A stretch of 64,000 nucleotides of DNA, from assembly GCA_024643545.1 (NCBI GenBank), contig JAHEMR010000005.1, forward strand, positions 62,001-126,000. The letters run 5' to 3'. The notes under the pieces are model-generated. The model worked only from the letters and a program-made list of their open reading frames with translations, was not told where the DNA came from and searched no databases. Shown here in pieces: positions 1 to 18,000 of this stretch. Numbering within the stretch: position 1 is the first letter of the stretch; the number at the start of each line of letters is the position of its first letter. The translations under genes and the position numbers were made by a program. The stretch comes from Crocinitomicaceae bacterium. Its GTDB lineage: Bacteria > Bacteroidota > Bacteroidia > Flavobacteriales_D > Crocinitomicaceae.

Positions 1-1
1 T

Positions 2-4912
<4,911 letters not shown>

Positions 4913-5232
4913 ACTTCTATTTTTATATACATTATTTTGTAACGAATGGACCAAAATGGTATTCTTAGTTGAAACAGCATTGAACATTTCTTTATTTTTC
5001 ATTGTTGTACCCATCTTCATATTCATTCATTTTTGTAAAAACTGAGCCTTGTAAATAAACGCAAGATTCTGACCAAACATCTGATAACCAGATATTTGAC
5101 AGATTAATCTTAAACGTTATTACTTGATTATTAAGCTCTTCAGCCCAATTTCTCCATTATATTTAATTCCCAAATGTATGCAAATAAAAGTAATTAACAA
5201 AAATTTTACCTGCCGAAAACGCCGATGAAAAT
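4913..5232. other. Intergenic region upstream of the giant adhesin gene
   Basis: No independent gene is visible. The part nearest the adhesin (4913-5026) is an in-frame, stop-free extension of that gene with several ATGs, so it is either leader or an N-terminal extension. On the minus strand GATGTTTG at 5074-5081 is a one-mismatch copy of TAnnTTTG and is the best promoter candidate, but it is weak. Confidence 0.4.
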
Positions 5233-5262
5233 AAAAAAAGGGAGGCTTTAGGCCCCCCTTTT
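5233..5262 (-). terminator. Rho-independent terminator of the 1158-aa GEVED protein gene
   Basis: Read on the minus strand, a GC-rich stem (GGGGGGC pairing with GCCTCCC, one G-U pair) is followed by a run of seven T. It lies 18 bases past the stop codon at 5281. Confidence 0.85.
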
Positions 5263-5280
5263 AAGTTTGATTGATTCAAC

Positions 5281-8200
5281 TTATTGTTTCACCACGCGAT
5301 TTGTAATGGTTTTATCTGTACCATTCAAACGAATCATGTAAACACCTGTTTCCAATTGTTTCATATTTAATTGAATTGAATCATTTGCAAAGTTACCTTT
5401 CGTCAAAAGAACAACTACTTTCCCCTGCATATCCAACACCTGGATGTTTTCAATGGTGAAATCCATTCCATTTTCGATATTTAATACATCTGTAGTTGGG
5501 TTTGGATACATTTCAAATGATCCTGACACATCTCCGATCGAAGCCGTGAAGTCGCACGTTCCATCTACCGTAACTAATACGTTTGAGGTATCATCCGGAC
5601 AAACACCATTTCCAACGATGTAATCGTAATTGAAGAATCCTGGTATGTTTGCAGCAGTATCCAAGTTTCCTGCCAATGGATTGTTACTTGGATCATACCA
5701 AGTACCTCCTAAGTCAACAATTCCACCTAATCCTTGTAATAAGTTAAACGGTTCGTTTTTACACACGGTAAATGCTCCATCTAATCCAGCTTGTGAAGGA
5801 GGGAATACATCCACTTCAGCAGGAGAAGAATCGTTTGCACAACCATCAGTCAAGGTATAAGTAAATGTGAATGGAATAGATGCTAATCCATTTGTAATGA
5901 ATAAGTTTCCTTGAAGTCCTAATGTAGGGATTGTTTGAGTCCAAACTCCACCTGTTTGATAATTAGCGATTCCATTAAATAAGTTCACTGTATCACCATA
6001 ACAAATTTGTAATACTTCACCTTGAACACCTGCATTCAAAATGATTTCTTTGATTGCGATGCCGTAGTTTCCTGATGTTCCATCGAATGCATCGTGAAGG
6101 ATGTAATATGTGTTTCCTGGAGTTAATCCACACGCTGTAAAGTTTGGCGCGACACTTGTTCCCATCATATCATTGTCATTCGCAGAAATCATCTGGAAAG
6201 AAGCAATATTATCACATGCGGACGTACTGTAAACTGCTGCTTGACCATTGTAAGTCATTCCAGTACAGTTCACACGCACACTTCCTGATGGTGGGGCAAT
6301 AAATTTAAACCATGTTGTCAAGTTTAAGTTTTGGTTTTCCCATCCTGTTTCTGTTTGGGCACCTGTTACTGGTGGAACCATAGCAATTTCGTTTGCATCA
6401 ATGGATGCTCCATTATTATTGAAGACATGCATTACATTGTCCACTGGAAGCATTTGCGCTCCACAAATCGTATCATTTGATAATGGCATAACTACGTTAA
6501 ATGGACCGATAAAGTACGAAGTATCTTGACCACAAACTGTTTGAAGATACATTTGGAAAGATTGTCCAGCCATGAAGTTTGCATCAAATAATGTGTCACT
6601 AAAGTTATTGTCTAATACGTATGTTGTTCCAGTACTAAATGCACTTCCAGCATTTACCAATTGCATGTTGAATCCAGTTGATGGTAAAATCGTCTGATTC
6701 CATGTCCAATTAGTAATAATACTGTCCATTTCTGTATTCACAACAATGTTTGTTGGATTCGCACAAATCGGAGCCGGCAAGATGTTAATGATATAATCTT
6801 CTGTCTCCCCTGAACCCATGTTTGTACATGCATCACCTGCCCCATTGATATTACCTGCACCACGAGAACGGATGCGCATTCCTGTATTTCCTGTTAAAGC
6901 GGTCATTGGAATCGTAATATTCACAGAGCCTGTCGTTGCAGAAGAAATATTTGTCCCAACTTGTGTCCATTCTGTTGGCTCGTAAGCCCCGTTATGATCA
7001 TAGTCAATCCATACAGAAACGATAGCACCAGTATAAACAGAAGGTGCTTGAACCGTTACATCTAATGTGTAATCCATTCCTTGAATAACAGATGGACCAT
7101 TGGTAAATGCTGTGTAGAACGGACTAGCTGTTGGATTTGTAGCAGCTGTATTGTTAACGTATCCATTCATTGCAACTTCGTCCATTAATGAACCATCTCC
7201 ACCTGCGTTCACTGTGTTGCAGTAACAGTTAAAGAATGGATTTGAACCTACTAAAACTGGCGTTGAAATTGCTGTTGATCCGGATGCAGTACATGTCATT
7301 ACCAATTGGAAATAGGTATCAGCATTCACTGTCGTTGCATAGGTGTTACTCGTTGCTCCTGTAATGTTTGTCCATGGCCCTGTTGCAGTGGCTGCACTTT
7401 GCCATTGATAGGTAATTCCTGAAGCCAAGGTTGAACCAGTCGTACTTAACGTTACAGTTGTAGAAGGACAAACCGGTGTCGCAGAAGTAACCGTTGTTCC
7501 TCCGGTGATAGTTCCAGAACATGTTGCCGCTGGAACAATATTAATTAAATAATCTTCCGTCTCACCGTATCCATAAGACAAACATGGAGAGATTGGAGTA
7601 AATGATGTAGAAGAATATCCTTCTGCACATACAATTCTTATAGCTGTGTTTCCTGGGACCGCCGTAATTGGAATATTAAATGTTCCTGTAACGACACGCG
7701 GACCAGCAGTTGTTGTTGACTCCACGAAAACATCTTCTCCTAAATCTGTAAAGATTCCATTTTGATTGAAGTCAACCCAAATACCGATACCATTTGCATA
7801 ATATGTTCCGCCATCACACTCATCTTGAGAAATCGAAAAAGCAACACTTTGACCTGTAATAACGGAGGTAATTGCAGGTAGTGATTTAAAATTCGAATAT
7901 CCACCTAAAATAGAACCTGGTCCCGGAGCTGCAGATGCACACCCATTTGCATTGGAATACAATGGATCTGTTGAACCACCATTTACTGTTACATTGTAAA
8001 TTTCTTCGTCTGCTGTAGGAACCGTAGCTGCTGAATTACAATAACAGTTATAAAATGGATTCATGGTAACTAACACTGGCGTAGAAGTTCCTGTTGAACC
8101 GGCACTACATGTTACGATGCAATGATAATAAGTATCCACTGCTTGTTGAGTAGTTAAGTTTCCTGAAGTCGCTCCCGTGATATTTGTCCATGGCCCATTT

Positions 8201-8757
8201 GAAGTTGGAGCACTTTGCCATTGGTAAGACAAACCTGTTCCAAGTGTTGCGCCAGTTAGTGCCAAAGAAAAGTTTTGTGATGGACACGCAGCGGCTGGAC
8301 TTGCAGTTGTAGTTCCACCTAAAACTGGATTCGTACATGCAGTTGCTGGGCTAATATAAGTTATTGACGTAGTTACACAATTGAATGCTTGCGTACAAGC
8401 CGCATCTACAGTCCAGTGTGCATAGTATGTTCCGGCAACTGTTGAATTCCACTGCAACGGGCTATTACCTGATGCGATAACACTCCCGGTTGGACTTCCT
8501 TGTGTAATCGTAATAAATCCACCTTGTGCTATGGCACATTGATAGATCGTTGCAGCATCCACATTGTTTAATTGTGAATATTCTGCTTGAAACGAACAAG
8601 TAGAAATTTGTGTAGTAATCGTTGTTGCCGTCGGCGCAGTTGCCCCACCAAAAGGATAGGAGCTTGTATTAAAACATTGCGCATGAGCAGCACCAGCGAA
8701 AATCATAGACAGTATAAATGAACATACTGTCTTAAACGAGTAGATTTTTGTTTTCAT
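5281..8757 (-). CDS. Secreted GEVED-domain protein with T9SS type A sorting domain
   Basis: 1158 aa. A signal peptide (about residues 1-26, ending AHAQ) precedes Ig-like modules with a SYQWQSA / TYQWQSA core (about 175-190 and 445-460). Two GEVED domains follow, about 300-405 and 560-658, each with an acidic loop (VDFNQNG / IDYDHNG) and the signature GETEDY. Residues about 800-910 resemble a jelly-roll or pre-peptidase-like domain (TWFKF...). Residues about 1085-1158 are a type A sorting domain: YPNPTTDVLNIENG, then GVYMIRL and a terminal VVKQ. Known role of these parts: export by Sec, then T9SS secretion or attachment to the surface. No catalytic residues are seen; substrate unknown. The gene has its own promoter and terminator, so it is probably monocistronic. 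Confidence 0.9.
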   Translation of the reverse strand: MKTKIYSFKTVCSFILSMIFAGAAHAQCFNTSSYPFGGATAPTATTITTQISTCSFQAEYSQLNNVDAATIYQCAIAQGGFITITQGSPTGSVIASGNSPLQWNSTVAGTYYAHWTVDAACTQAFNCVTTSITYISPATACTNPVLGGTTTASPAAACPSQNFSLALTGATLGTGLSYQWQSAPTSNGPWTNITGATSGNLTTQQAVDTYYHCIVTCSAGSTGTSTPVLVTMNPFYNCYCNSAATVPTADEEIYNVTVNGGSTDPLYSNANGCASAAPGPGSILGGYSNFKSLPAITSVITGQSVAFSISQDECDGGTYYANGIGIWVDFNQNGIFTDLGEDVFVESTTTAGPRVVTGTFNIPITAVPGNTAIRIVCAEGYSSTSFTPISPCLSYGYGETEDYLINIVPAATCSGTITGGTTVTSATPVCPSTTVTLSTTGSTLASGITYQWQSAATATGPWTNITGATSNTYATTVNADTYFQLVMTCTASGSTAISTPVLVGSNPFFNCYCNTVNAGGDGSLMDEVAMNGYVNNTAATNPTASPFYTAFTNGPSVIQGMDYTLDVTVQAPSVYTGAIVSVWIDYDHNGAYEPTEWTQVGTNISSATTGSVNITIPMTALTGNTGMRIRSRGAGNINGAGDACTNMGSGETEDYIINILPAPICANPTNIVVNTEMDSIITNWTWNQTILPSTGFNMQLVNAGSAFSTGTTYVLDNNFSDTLFDANFMAGQSFQMYLQTVCGQDTSYFIGPFNVVMPLSNDTICGAQMLPVDNVMHVFNNNGASIDANEIAMVPPVTGAQTETGWENQNLNLTTWFKFIAPPSGSVRVNCTGMTYNGQAAVYSTSACDNIASFQMISANDNDMMGTSVAPNFTACGLTPGNTYYILHDAFDGTSGNYGIAIKEIILNAGVQGEVLQICYGDTVNLFNGIANYQTGGVWTQTIPTLGLQGNLFITNGLASIPFTFTYTLTDGCANDSSPAEVDVFPPSQAGLDGAFTVCKNEPFNLLQGLGGIVDLGGTWYDPSNNPLAGNLDTAANIPGFFNYDYIVGNGVCPDDTSNVLVTVDGTCDFTASIGDVSGSFEMYPNPTTDVLNIENGMDFTIENIQVLDMQGKVVVLLTKGNFANDSIQLNMKQLETGVYMIRLNGTDKTITNRVVKQ

Positions 8758-8816
8758 TAAACGTTGCTTTTGTTAATTGAATAGTTAAGTTGCTATTTTA
8801 AAAAATAGGACTATAT

Positions 8817-8824
8817 CAAATATA
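8817..8824 (-). promoter_or_regulatory. -7 promoter element TATATTTG for the 1158-aa protein
   Basis: Perfect match to the Bacteroidota -7 consensus TAnnTTTG on the minus strand, 59 bases upstream of the ATG at 8757. A TTG lies 17 bases further upstream, slightly closer than the usual -33 spacing. Confidence 0.7.
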
Positions 8825-8954
8825 CATTTTTTTAAGATTAACAACGCAAATTTCTAATGATTTGATAACTAACAAAATAAATATCATTATTTCATTGTTA
8901 AAGAAACACCTTTAAAATAGATGTAAAAAAGCAATATAGCTCGTTTTTAGCCAT

Positions 8955-8984
8955 AAAAAAAGCCACCCGAAGGTGGCTTTAAAA
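8955..8984 (-). terminator. Terminator of the 3020-aa protein gene, UUCG tetraloop
   Basis: A perfect nine-base stem AAAGCCACC/GGTGGCTTT closes a C(TTCG)G loop on the minus strand and runs into a T tract. It lies just past the stop at 9002. Confidence 0.92.
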
Positions 8985-9001
8985 TATTGATAAAGTTCTG
9001 A

Positions 9002-12000
9002 TTAGTTTTTAACTACTCTGAATGTTTCAACCGCGTTTTCAGCTGTCAATCTTACCATATAAACTCCAGGAGTTACATTTGAGATATTTAACTTCCCGTT
9101 GTTTGTAACATTCAATTGCTCAGCAACTAATTTACCTTGTGCATCAAAGATTTGTACATCCGCATTCATATTTTCAGGCATTGATACATTCACCTCACCA
9201 TTTGTTGGATTAGGGAATACATTCATATCTGAAATATTGATTTGGTCTAAACCTACTGAACTGATCGTAATACAGTCAGATACATCTTCACATCCTTGTA
9301 AACTCGTTACAATTACTGCATAAGAACCGTTTGCCGTTGCAGTAAATTGAGCAGTCGTTGCAGTTGGGATATCCGTACCTGAAGCACAGTTAATCCATTG
9401 GTAGTTCATTCCTGCTGGAGAAGCCGCCACTGTAACGTCATTCACAACTGATACCAATGCAACTGGTGTAGCATTTACTGTTACCACTACTTGATCTGAA
9501 GCTTGACATCCGTTCAATGCAGTACCTGTAACAGTGTATGTTTGAGTTGCAGTTGGAGCGAAAGCTACACTATTCACAACACCATTGTTCCATAAGTACG
9601 TATTCGCACCTGAACCATTCAAGGTAGCAGTTGATCCTGAACAGATTGTTTGATCAGCACCAGCATTTACATCTGGTAAAGCTAATACAGTCAATACCAT
9701 TTGGTCTGTATTTGTACAGTTGTTAGCACCTACTGCCGTTACGGTGTAAGTTGCCGTAGAACCTGGCACAAACGCTACGTTGTTTGATACGTTGTTATTC
9801 CAAGTGATGAATCCATTACTTGTTGCTGACAACGTTACAGGTAAACCTGCACAAGAGGCGATATCCGGACCTGCATTCACAGTTGGACTAGGTAATACCG
9901 TTAATGTCGTTGATTGTGATGCATTTCCACAAGCATTTGAAGCTACATAAGTCAAGTTAACCACAACAGGGTCATTTGCTGTTGGTACATAAGTTACTGT
10001 ACCATTAGAAATGTTCGGTGAAATTGTACCTAAACCATTTGAAGTTGTCCAGAAGCCACCCATGCTGTTTGTTGATGCAGCACTTAACGTTGCAGGTGAA
10101 TTCGCACAAACTACTTGGTTACCAGTTACCGTTACCGTAGGACCCGTACTTACTGTAACCACTACTTGGTCTTGGTTCGTACATCCGTTCGCTCCAGTAC
10201 CTGTTACTGTGTACGATGTAGTCGCATTCGGGTAAAAAGGAATTGCTTGAGTTACACCGTTATTCCATGAATAAGTTGCTGCACCTGTTGCATTTAATGT
10301 TGCACTTAATCCAGCACATACAGTGATGTCATTTCCAGCGTTAACAGTTGGCAATGCCAATACTGTTACAACTACTTGATCTTGGTTTGTACATCCATTT
10401 GCACCTGTAGCCGTTACTGTATAAGTAGCAGTAGCTGTTGGTGTAAATTGCGTTGCATTCACCACACTGTTATTCCATTGGAATCCTGTTACAGCTGTTG
10501 GCGTATTTGCCGTTGTTTGAGCAAATAGAATCACTGGAGTCGTCGCACAAACTGTTTGATCGATACCAGCATTCACGATTGGCTGAGGCAATACGTTTAC
10601 GTTTACGTTATCGAAATTGTGACATCCATGGATATCCACTCCATCAACAGTATAATTAGCTGTTGAAGAAGGGAAGAATGGAGTCGCATTTGTTACGTTG
10701 TTTGTCCATGTATATGTTAATGCTCCTGAACCAGACAAAATGGCTGGAGAAGCATTACAAATTGTTTGGTCAACACCTGCATTTACAACTGGCAATGCCC
10801 AAACTGTTAATTGTACTTGATCATCATTTGTACATCCAACTGAGTTGGCAACACCTACATTATATGTATAAGTACCAGAAATAGTTGGAGTAACAGATAA
10901 TGTTCCCCCTACCGTTGGAGCAGAAATTCCACTTCCAGGATAAGTAGCAGTGGTCCATGTGAATGGTGCCAAACCATTACCCGTGAAAGTTGCTGTTTGA
11001 CCTAAACAAATTGCTTGGTCAACACCTGCTCCTGCCACTGGTATAGTTGAATAAGTTAAAGACAATGTATCAGAACTGAAACATCCCCATTGCGTTGTTC
11101 CTACCACTGAATATGTACCACTTGCACCAACTGTAAATGGAGTTGCATTTACAACACCTGAAACAGGACCTGTCCAAGCATATGTTCCTGAAACACCTGC
11201 ACCAACTGCTGTCAACGTTGTTTGCTCCGTTGCATTATTAGAACAGATCAATACGTCTTGACCAGCATTGATAACTGGAGTTGGGTGAATGGTAAAGTTA
11301 TTCGTTGACATATTTGTGAAACAAGATGTTGCAGGGTTTGTAGCTGTAACAATACGTGCTTCGATAACATCATTCGCCGTTGTATTGATCGCTGTTGTTG
11401 TTCCAGAAATCGACGATACAGCAGGGATTGTATTCCAAACATAAGTATATACAGCTGGCGGTGGAGATTGTAAATTAACTAAGTAATCTTCCGTTTCACC
11501 CCAAGTATATGTTCCACAAGAATTAACACTTGTTGCAACCGATGTTTCCACATTCACAACACGCATTCTCGTAATACCCAATTGAGCCGTTGTTGGAACC
11601 AAAACAAAACCACTTTCTGCGTGAGGCCCCACAGTTGAAGCTGTAGATTGGTATACTGTTTCACCTGCATCTAAGAAATCACCATCACGATTGTAATCAA
11701 TAAACACTTTCGTAAAGTTCGAATAGTTACCACCACACGTTCCAATAGAAACAATTACTGGGTAAGTAGTTCCTAACATTAAGTTTACCGGAGCTACCGT
11801 TGTAGTGAAATTAGAGTACTGACTCTGTAATGAACCAGCACCACCGGTAGTAGCACACGTAGACGTATTATTCAACGTACCAATTGTAACATTTAAAATT
11901 TCCTCATCCGCAGTTGATGTTGCATTGCTTGTACAGTATCCTGTTGGTTCTGTTTGAGGACCTGAAAGGGTACTAGAAGCGACAACCGTTACAGTACCAC

Positions 12001-15000
12001 CATTACAAATGTTTACTGGTGATGCTGTTGAAGATGTGATAACTGGATTAGGATTAACAGTTAACGCCAATGTTGCTGTACTTGCACATAATTGACCAGA
12101 TGTTTGAACAGCGGTTAATGTATAAACACCACTCGCACTACTAGTAAAGTTATAACCTGCAGCACTTGATCCATTTACTCCAGCAGCTGGAGACCAAGTA
12201 AAATTGTTGTATGCTGAAGCTCCAGTTAAAGTTGCATTCGATGAAGCTACACCATCACATGTAGTTAAAGCATTTGTACTTAAAGACAATGCTGGCGGTG
12301 CAATTACGGTTATTAAAACTGGTGTTGCATTACTTTGACAACCTGTTGCAGGATTTGATACAGTTGCGTACAATGTTGTAGTTGTTCCAACAATTGAACC
12401 ATACGTATTTGCAGAAGTTGACTGTAAAGCTGATCCTAAAGCAGCACTTGCATACCAGTTGAATGTAGGTGATGTAAATGCATTCGGATCTACTAATGAA
12501 GCTGTTGGTATTTGAGTACCACAATGTGTACTATTTGTCGCCGTTGGCGCCAAGAATGCTGGCTGAATTGTAATCGCCGCAGTAGACATCGTATTCGTAC
12601 AACCAGTAGCCGCTTCAGTAGCAGTAATTGACCAAGATTGTGTCGTTTGAGCTGAGGTTGTATTTGAAGCAACGACTGTTCCTGTAATAGCATTTATCGC
12701 AGGTGTTGTATTCCAAACATAACTATAAGGAATTGCTGGAGATGATTGAATGTTTAACCAATAATCTTCTGTTTCTCCCCATGTATATGTTCCACATGAA
12801 TTAACACCAGTTGCTACAGTAGTTTCAACATTTACAACTCGCATACGTGTGATACCCATTTGAGCAAATGCAGGCACAGTAATGTTACCATTCTCCAAAT
12901 GAGGACCGTTTGTAAATGTTGCTGATTGATAAGCTGTTTCACTTGCGTCAAGGAAATCACCATCTCTATTCCAATCGATGAAGACCTTTGTAAAATTGTT
13001 ATAGTTACCATTACATGTTCCAATTTGTACCGTTAAAGGATAAACCAATCCAGGTTGAACATTTAACGCAGGCACAAGAGTAGTGAAGTTCGAATATTGA
13101 TTTTGAATTGATCCAGCACCACCTGTTGTAGCACATGTAGAAGAATTAGTCATTGAACCAAGTGTCACACCTAAAATCTCTTCATCAAAAGTTGATGTTG
13201 CGTTACTTGCACAATATCCAACAGGTTCTGTTTGCGGACCACTAACGATACTTGAAGCCGCTAATGTTACATTTGAATTGTGACATGCAACTGCAGGACT
13301 TGCCGTAGCCGTTGTAATCACAGGTAACGCATTTACTGTTAAGTTAACTGTTACTACCGCTGTACAAACACCATTTGTACCAGTAATTGTATATGGATAA
13401 ACACCTGCTACTGTAGGAGTAGTTCCTAATGTAGCTTGCGTTACCGGAGCTGAAATTCCAGATCCTGTGTAAGTCGGGATATCCCAAGAATACGTGTAAG
13501 CTGGAGATGCAATTGAACTAACAGTAGTCGTAAACGGTTGACCCAAACAAATTGCTGGTGTTAAACCAGAAGAAATAACCAATGGATCCGGTGAAATCAC
13601 GGTCGCTACTAAAGGAGTCGTTGGACTGTAACAACCATTTGTTCCTAACTCACTTACATAGTATGTAGTTGTAGTTGAAATTGGATTTTGGAAAGTAGTC
13701 GAACCTGCAGCGAAACCTGCTGTTTGAATCACTAAATTATCAATCGTTTGTTCCATAGAAACACCACCAGTTCTAGCTGCGATCGCATGAGACCATGTTG
13801 ACTTGTCAGCAGAAACATAAGCTGCTGGCAACTGAACATTTGTAAAAATTGCCGTTCCATTCAACGTTAAAGTTAACTGACCTAATTGATTCGTTTCAAT
13901 TGTAACGTGGTTTGAACCAGATGCAATCCAAGATGTATTATTTACATAACCTAATACTCCAGGAGTAAGGTCGTTGAATGATGCTGCGGTGTTGTTATAT
14001 AAAATATAAATCCCTGCTGCATTAGGCATTACACCGTATGCGTCAAAACTTATTTTTAATTTGGAACCTGATCCCATCTCTGCTGCAGGAGTTGTTGAAG
14101 CAGTGTTCACGTCATTTCCAAAACTATAGCTTAATCCGTCAGCACCAGCCAATGATGTTGCCATATCGAAATCAACTTTATATTTCTGAGCATTCACACC
14201 TGGTGAAACCATGATACCACCTTGTTGACTTAATGCATTCGGTGTTAATTGTAATTGACCCAAAACACCTGTTAAGTTGGCAACACCTGTAAGTGTCGCT
14301 CCAGTTCCGATTGTAAGATTTGTAAAGTCGTTCGAGTAAAATGTTGTATAAGTTGAACTTACTGGAGGATTTTGAACAATCGTTCCATTAGTTGCAGCAT
14401 TATACCAATAGAACTGACCACTTCCTGCAGTACCTGCTGTAGAAGCTACTGCTGCCAATGGTGTATTCGTTCCACACTGTGCACTGTTCGTTGCTGCAGG
14501 CGCAGTTGGAAGAACTAAGGTTGTTACTGTGACATTGTTAGATTGAAGAGAACAACCACCACCAAAAACGGTAGCATTATACGTTGTTGTTGTTAATGGT
14601 GCTACTGATTGAGGATTGCTTGTTCCAACTACACTCGTACCCGTATACCAAGTAACTGATTGCGTAAATGTTACCGTATAATCTTCACGTTCACCCCAAG
14701 AAGAAGTTGTCGCATAAGATGTAATTAATGTTTCCATAGAAACAACACGCATTCTTGTTGTACCAAATGCTGTTAAAGGAATTGTAAATGAACCTGTAAC
14801 TGTATGTGGACCAACTTGTGTACCTGTAGGTTGGTAAACCATTTCTCCAGCATCAACGAAATCACCATCTTTATTAAAGTCAATAAAAATAGCCATAGAG
14901 TTAGAGTAATTGTTTCCAGTGTTAGTACTTGTTAATGAATACTGATAAGTATTACCCGCAGACATCGGAATCGTTGCGAGTGCAGAGAAATCTGTATAAG

Positions 15001-18000
15001 CACCAGCTGTTCCCGTTCCGGTTCCAATTGTACCAACCAATGATTGAACTGCGGAAGTATTGTTTAATAATGTTGTACCATTGTACGAAATAGTCACGTT
15101 TGCCAAATCTTCATCAATAGTAGATGTAACCGGTGCAGGCGCATATGTTGCTGGTGTTGAATTAATAACTGCCAATAAATTTGCATTTGCTCCTGAACAA
15201 ATTGTTGAAGAATTAACTGAAGCAACTGCTGTAGCTCCAAATAACGGTTCATCATTATAAGATGTGCCTGATAACGCAGTTGTGAATCCCCCTGAATTTG
15301 TTGCTGTTATCGCCCAAGCAATTGTTGCATTTACTGGAGTTGGCACCGGAATTGTTCCTGTCCAAGTTGTTCCCGATGTATTTGTCATGGCAATTGGTGT
15401 TTGTGCCACACCATTTGCTGTGTAGTTAAGATTCACTCCAGTAATTGTTCCACTTGAAGTAGTAACAGTTCCCGAAATAGTTCGAGCAGCAGCGGTACAT
15501 AAAGCTGGTGAGAAAGAAGGAGTTACGCCAGAAAATAAAATTTGGGGAGCAGGTGTAATTCCGGCGAACTCATCTGCGCCAATATCCGGAGCAGAACCAG
15601 TTCCCGTGTAACCTGTAATACCAGCACGAATATCACCGTCAATGTCATTATTCATAATCGGGTTTACAACAGAACCACTTTCAATCAATGATGTAACTGC
15701 TGGATTGATCCGCAAATAAGATGCATTTGAGGAAACAGTACTTATGAAAGTTGGGTTTTCCGTAAATGAACCAGCTTCACCAACAACTAATGCTTGGAAT
15801 GCCGGAACTGCTGTCAGGTTGTTTGTTGCATCCCAATAGATTACATTATTCGTTCCTGGGGTTCCTGCATAGTAAACATTTTTTCCAGAATTGATTGCAT
15901 CAAAGTTATTAAAAGCTGTTGAACTTCTTACATAAGCAACCGCTTTACCTGTACCTGTTGGAGTCGAATTATTTACAAAGATGTTTCCTACCAATTTCAA
16001 CGAACCCGCTGTTGCTGTAGTCGAAGTAGTCACATACAATGCTGCGGTTGTAAATGGTGATGATGTACTAGTAGCATTTAAATATACTGTATTATTAAAT
16101 ACGTTAACATTTGTTGGAGTTGTCGTTGCAGCAATCCACAAACCACGAATACGTGAACTACCAGCAGTAACCGCATTTGATCCCGCTGGAGCTTTGATAT
16201 CTCCAATTATGTTATTAAAGATGTTGTGTTGAGAACCACTAGACGGACTTAAGGTATACATACCAGCAGTGATTGCTGTCGTCGTTGGGCTTGTTGAAGT
16301 AACATTTGTAATCGAATTATTACGAATGTCCCCATTTCCACCTGAAAAATATGAAGCATACAAGGTTGTTCCATTTGTAGAAATCCCCGTTGTACTATTA
16401 CCTCTAGCGGTAAAATTAATTGCCGCAGCTGAATGGTAAAGACCATAATAAGCTCCTGTTCCTGTCGTTGTAATGTTATTAATTACGTTGTTGTTGTATT
16501 CACTATTGGGAGCATTTGCATATGTATAAATACCATAAATAGTACCGCTACCCGTAGGCTTGTTCGTTACGATGTTATTTATCGTATTGTTGTTTACCTT
16601 GTGAACTGTAGAAGCGTATCCATAGATATACATTCCATAGAATGTTGAACCTGTACCCGTTCCATTAATTGTAACGTTGGAAGCTGTATTATTTGTCACT
16701 ATCCAGTTATAACCAGAAGTTAAATAATATGGGTAAGTTGAGCTTCCTGTTGTTCCTGTACGCGTGATGTTCGTAACAATATTTCCAATAACATTCGAAT
16801 TCAAGGACAAACCTGATTTATAAATTCCATAAATTACACCTGATCCCGTCAATGCTGTAGCAGAATAAGTAATATCATGGATGTTATTGTTATTAATTGA
16901 TAATGTTGCTGGAGTCGGCCCATTTGCATAAATACCATAGAACGTACCAGTAGTAGCCGTTAAATAAGCCCCAGTTATGTTATTGTTGTTAATTTCAACT
17001 ACGTTCGTTGTACCACCAATACCGATTGCAACTTCGATTGGGGAAACTTGAGAAGTTGTACCACCACCGTAAATTAAAAGGGTATTATTATTACACGTAG
17101 CAGATGCTTCTGGTGAAGAAGAGTTCAAGAAAATGCCTCTTAATGTTGATATGTGATTAACACCCGTTCCATTGTTATTATTAATGGTATTATTGGAAAC
17201 ATTTAAATTCCATTGGTTACTTGCAAAAATACCTGTTGAAGGGTTACTTGCTAAAGCTGCACCACCGAAATTTAAAACATTATTACCAGATGCAGAAGTT
17301 GAACCTCCAATGTTGTTATTCCAATCACCTAAAGTTAGGGTTGGTGTTACTGCGGCATATCCAATTAAAACAACACCAGCATTACCGCCGTTGATTGTAT
17401 TTGAAATAATCGTATTGTTTGAGTTTGTTCCATCCGCCGATGTAGGAGTTAATGCAGCTGCAGCTGAAGACAATGTATTTAAAATAGCAATACCCATTGA
17501 ACCATTATGCCAAGGAGCAATTCCTGCAGCATTATTAATTCTACTTAACGTAATTGTACAATTCTTGATAGTATTATACTGAGCACCATTTGTAACACTT
17601 GCTTTCGTTAGAGCATATCCAAATTCCATAACAGTGGTTATGTCAAGGTTCGCTGCGCTTTCCTCAAGATTCAAACCATCAATAGTGATGTAATCTCCTC
17701 CGTCAATCACAAAGAAACCATCACCTGTGATACTTGGAATCATGTTCGTTCCAGTATAGGCTACCAATTTCGGATTAACACCAGCACCACTCTTTTGAAT
17801 GATAATTGGATTAGCAGCTGTACCAGTAGCAGTCAATGTGATTTTACCTGTTAAGGTTTCAGTGTAACCAGCAGGAACGTTTAACGTTACACCACCAGCA
17901 CCTACTCCTTGTGCATTCACATCTGTTACAAAAGCTGCAACACTTGCATAGTTCGTTGGAATAGTTTTAATCCCTGTCAACTGAGCGAAAAGCCCGTTGA

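Noticed and set aside
9430-11280. Possible CRISPR or satellite array
   Set aside because: The periodicity (about 220-240 bp) is in frame and encodes PKD/Ig-like modules; no short identical repeats with unique spacers.
16433-16648. Plus-strand Ile/Cys-rich frame opposite the beta-helix region
   Set aside because: Antisense of Asn-rich repeats (AAT/ATT codons); no independent signal.
17172-17582. 136-residue plus-strand frame in the 3020-aa gene, and similar frames at 15981-16232 and 1275-1514
   Set aside because: Antisense frames of repetitive Thr/Val/Asn-rich coding sequence; low-complexity products without start signals.
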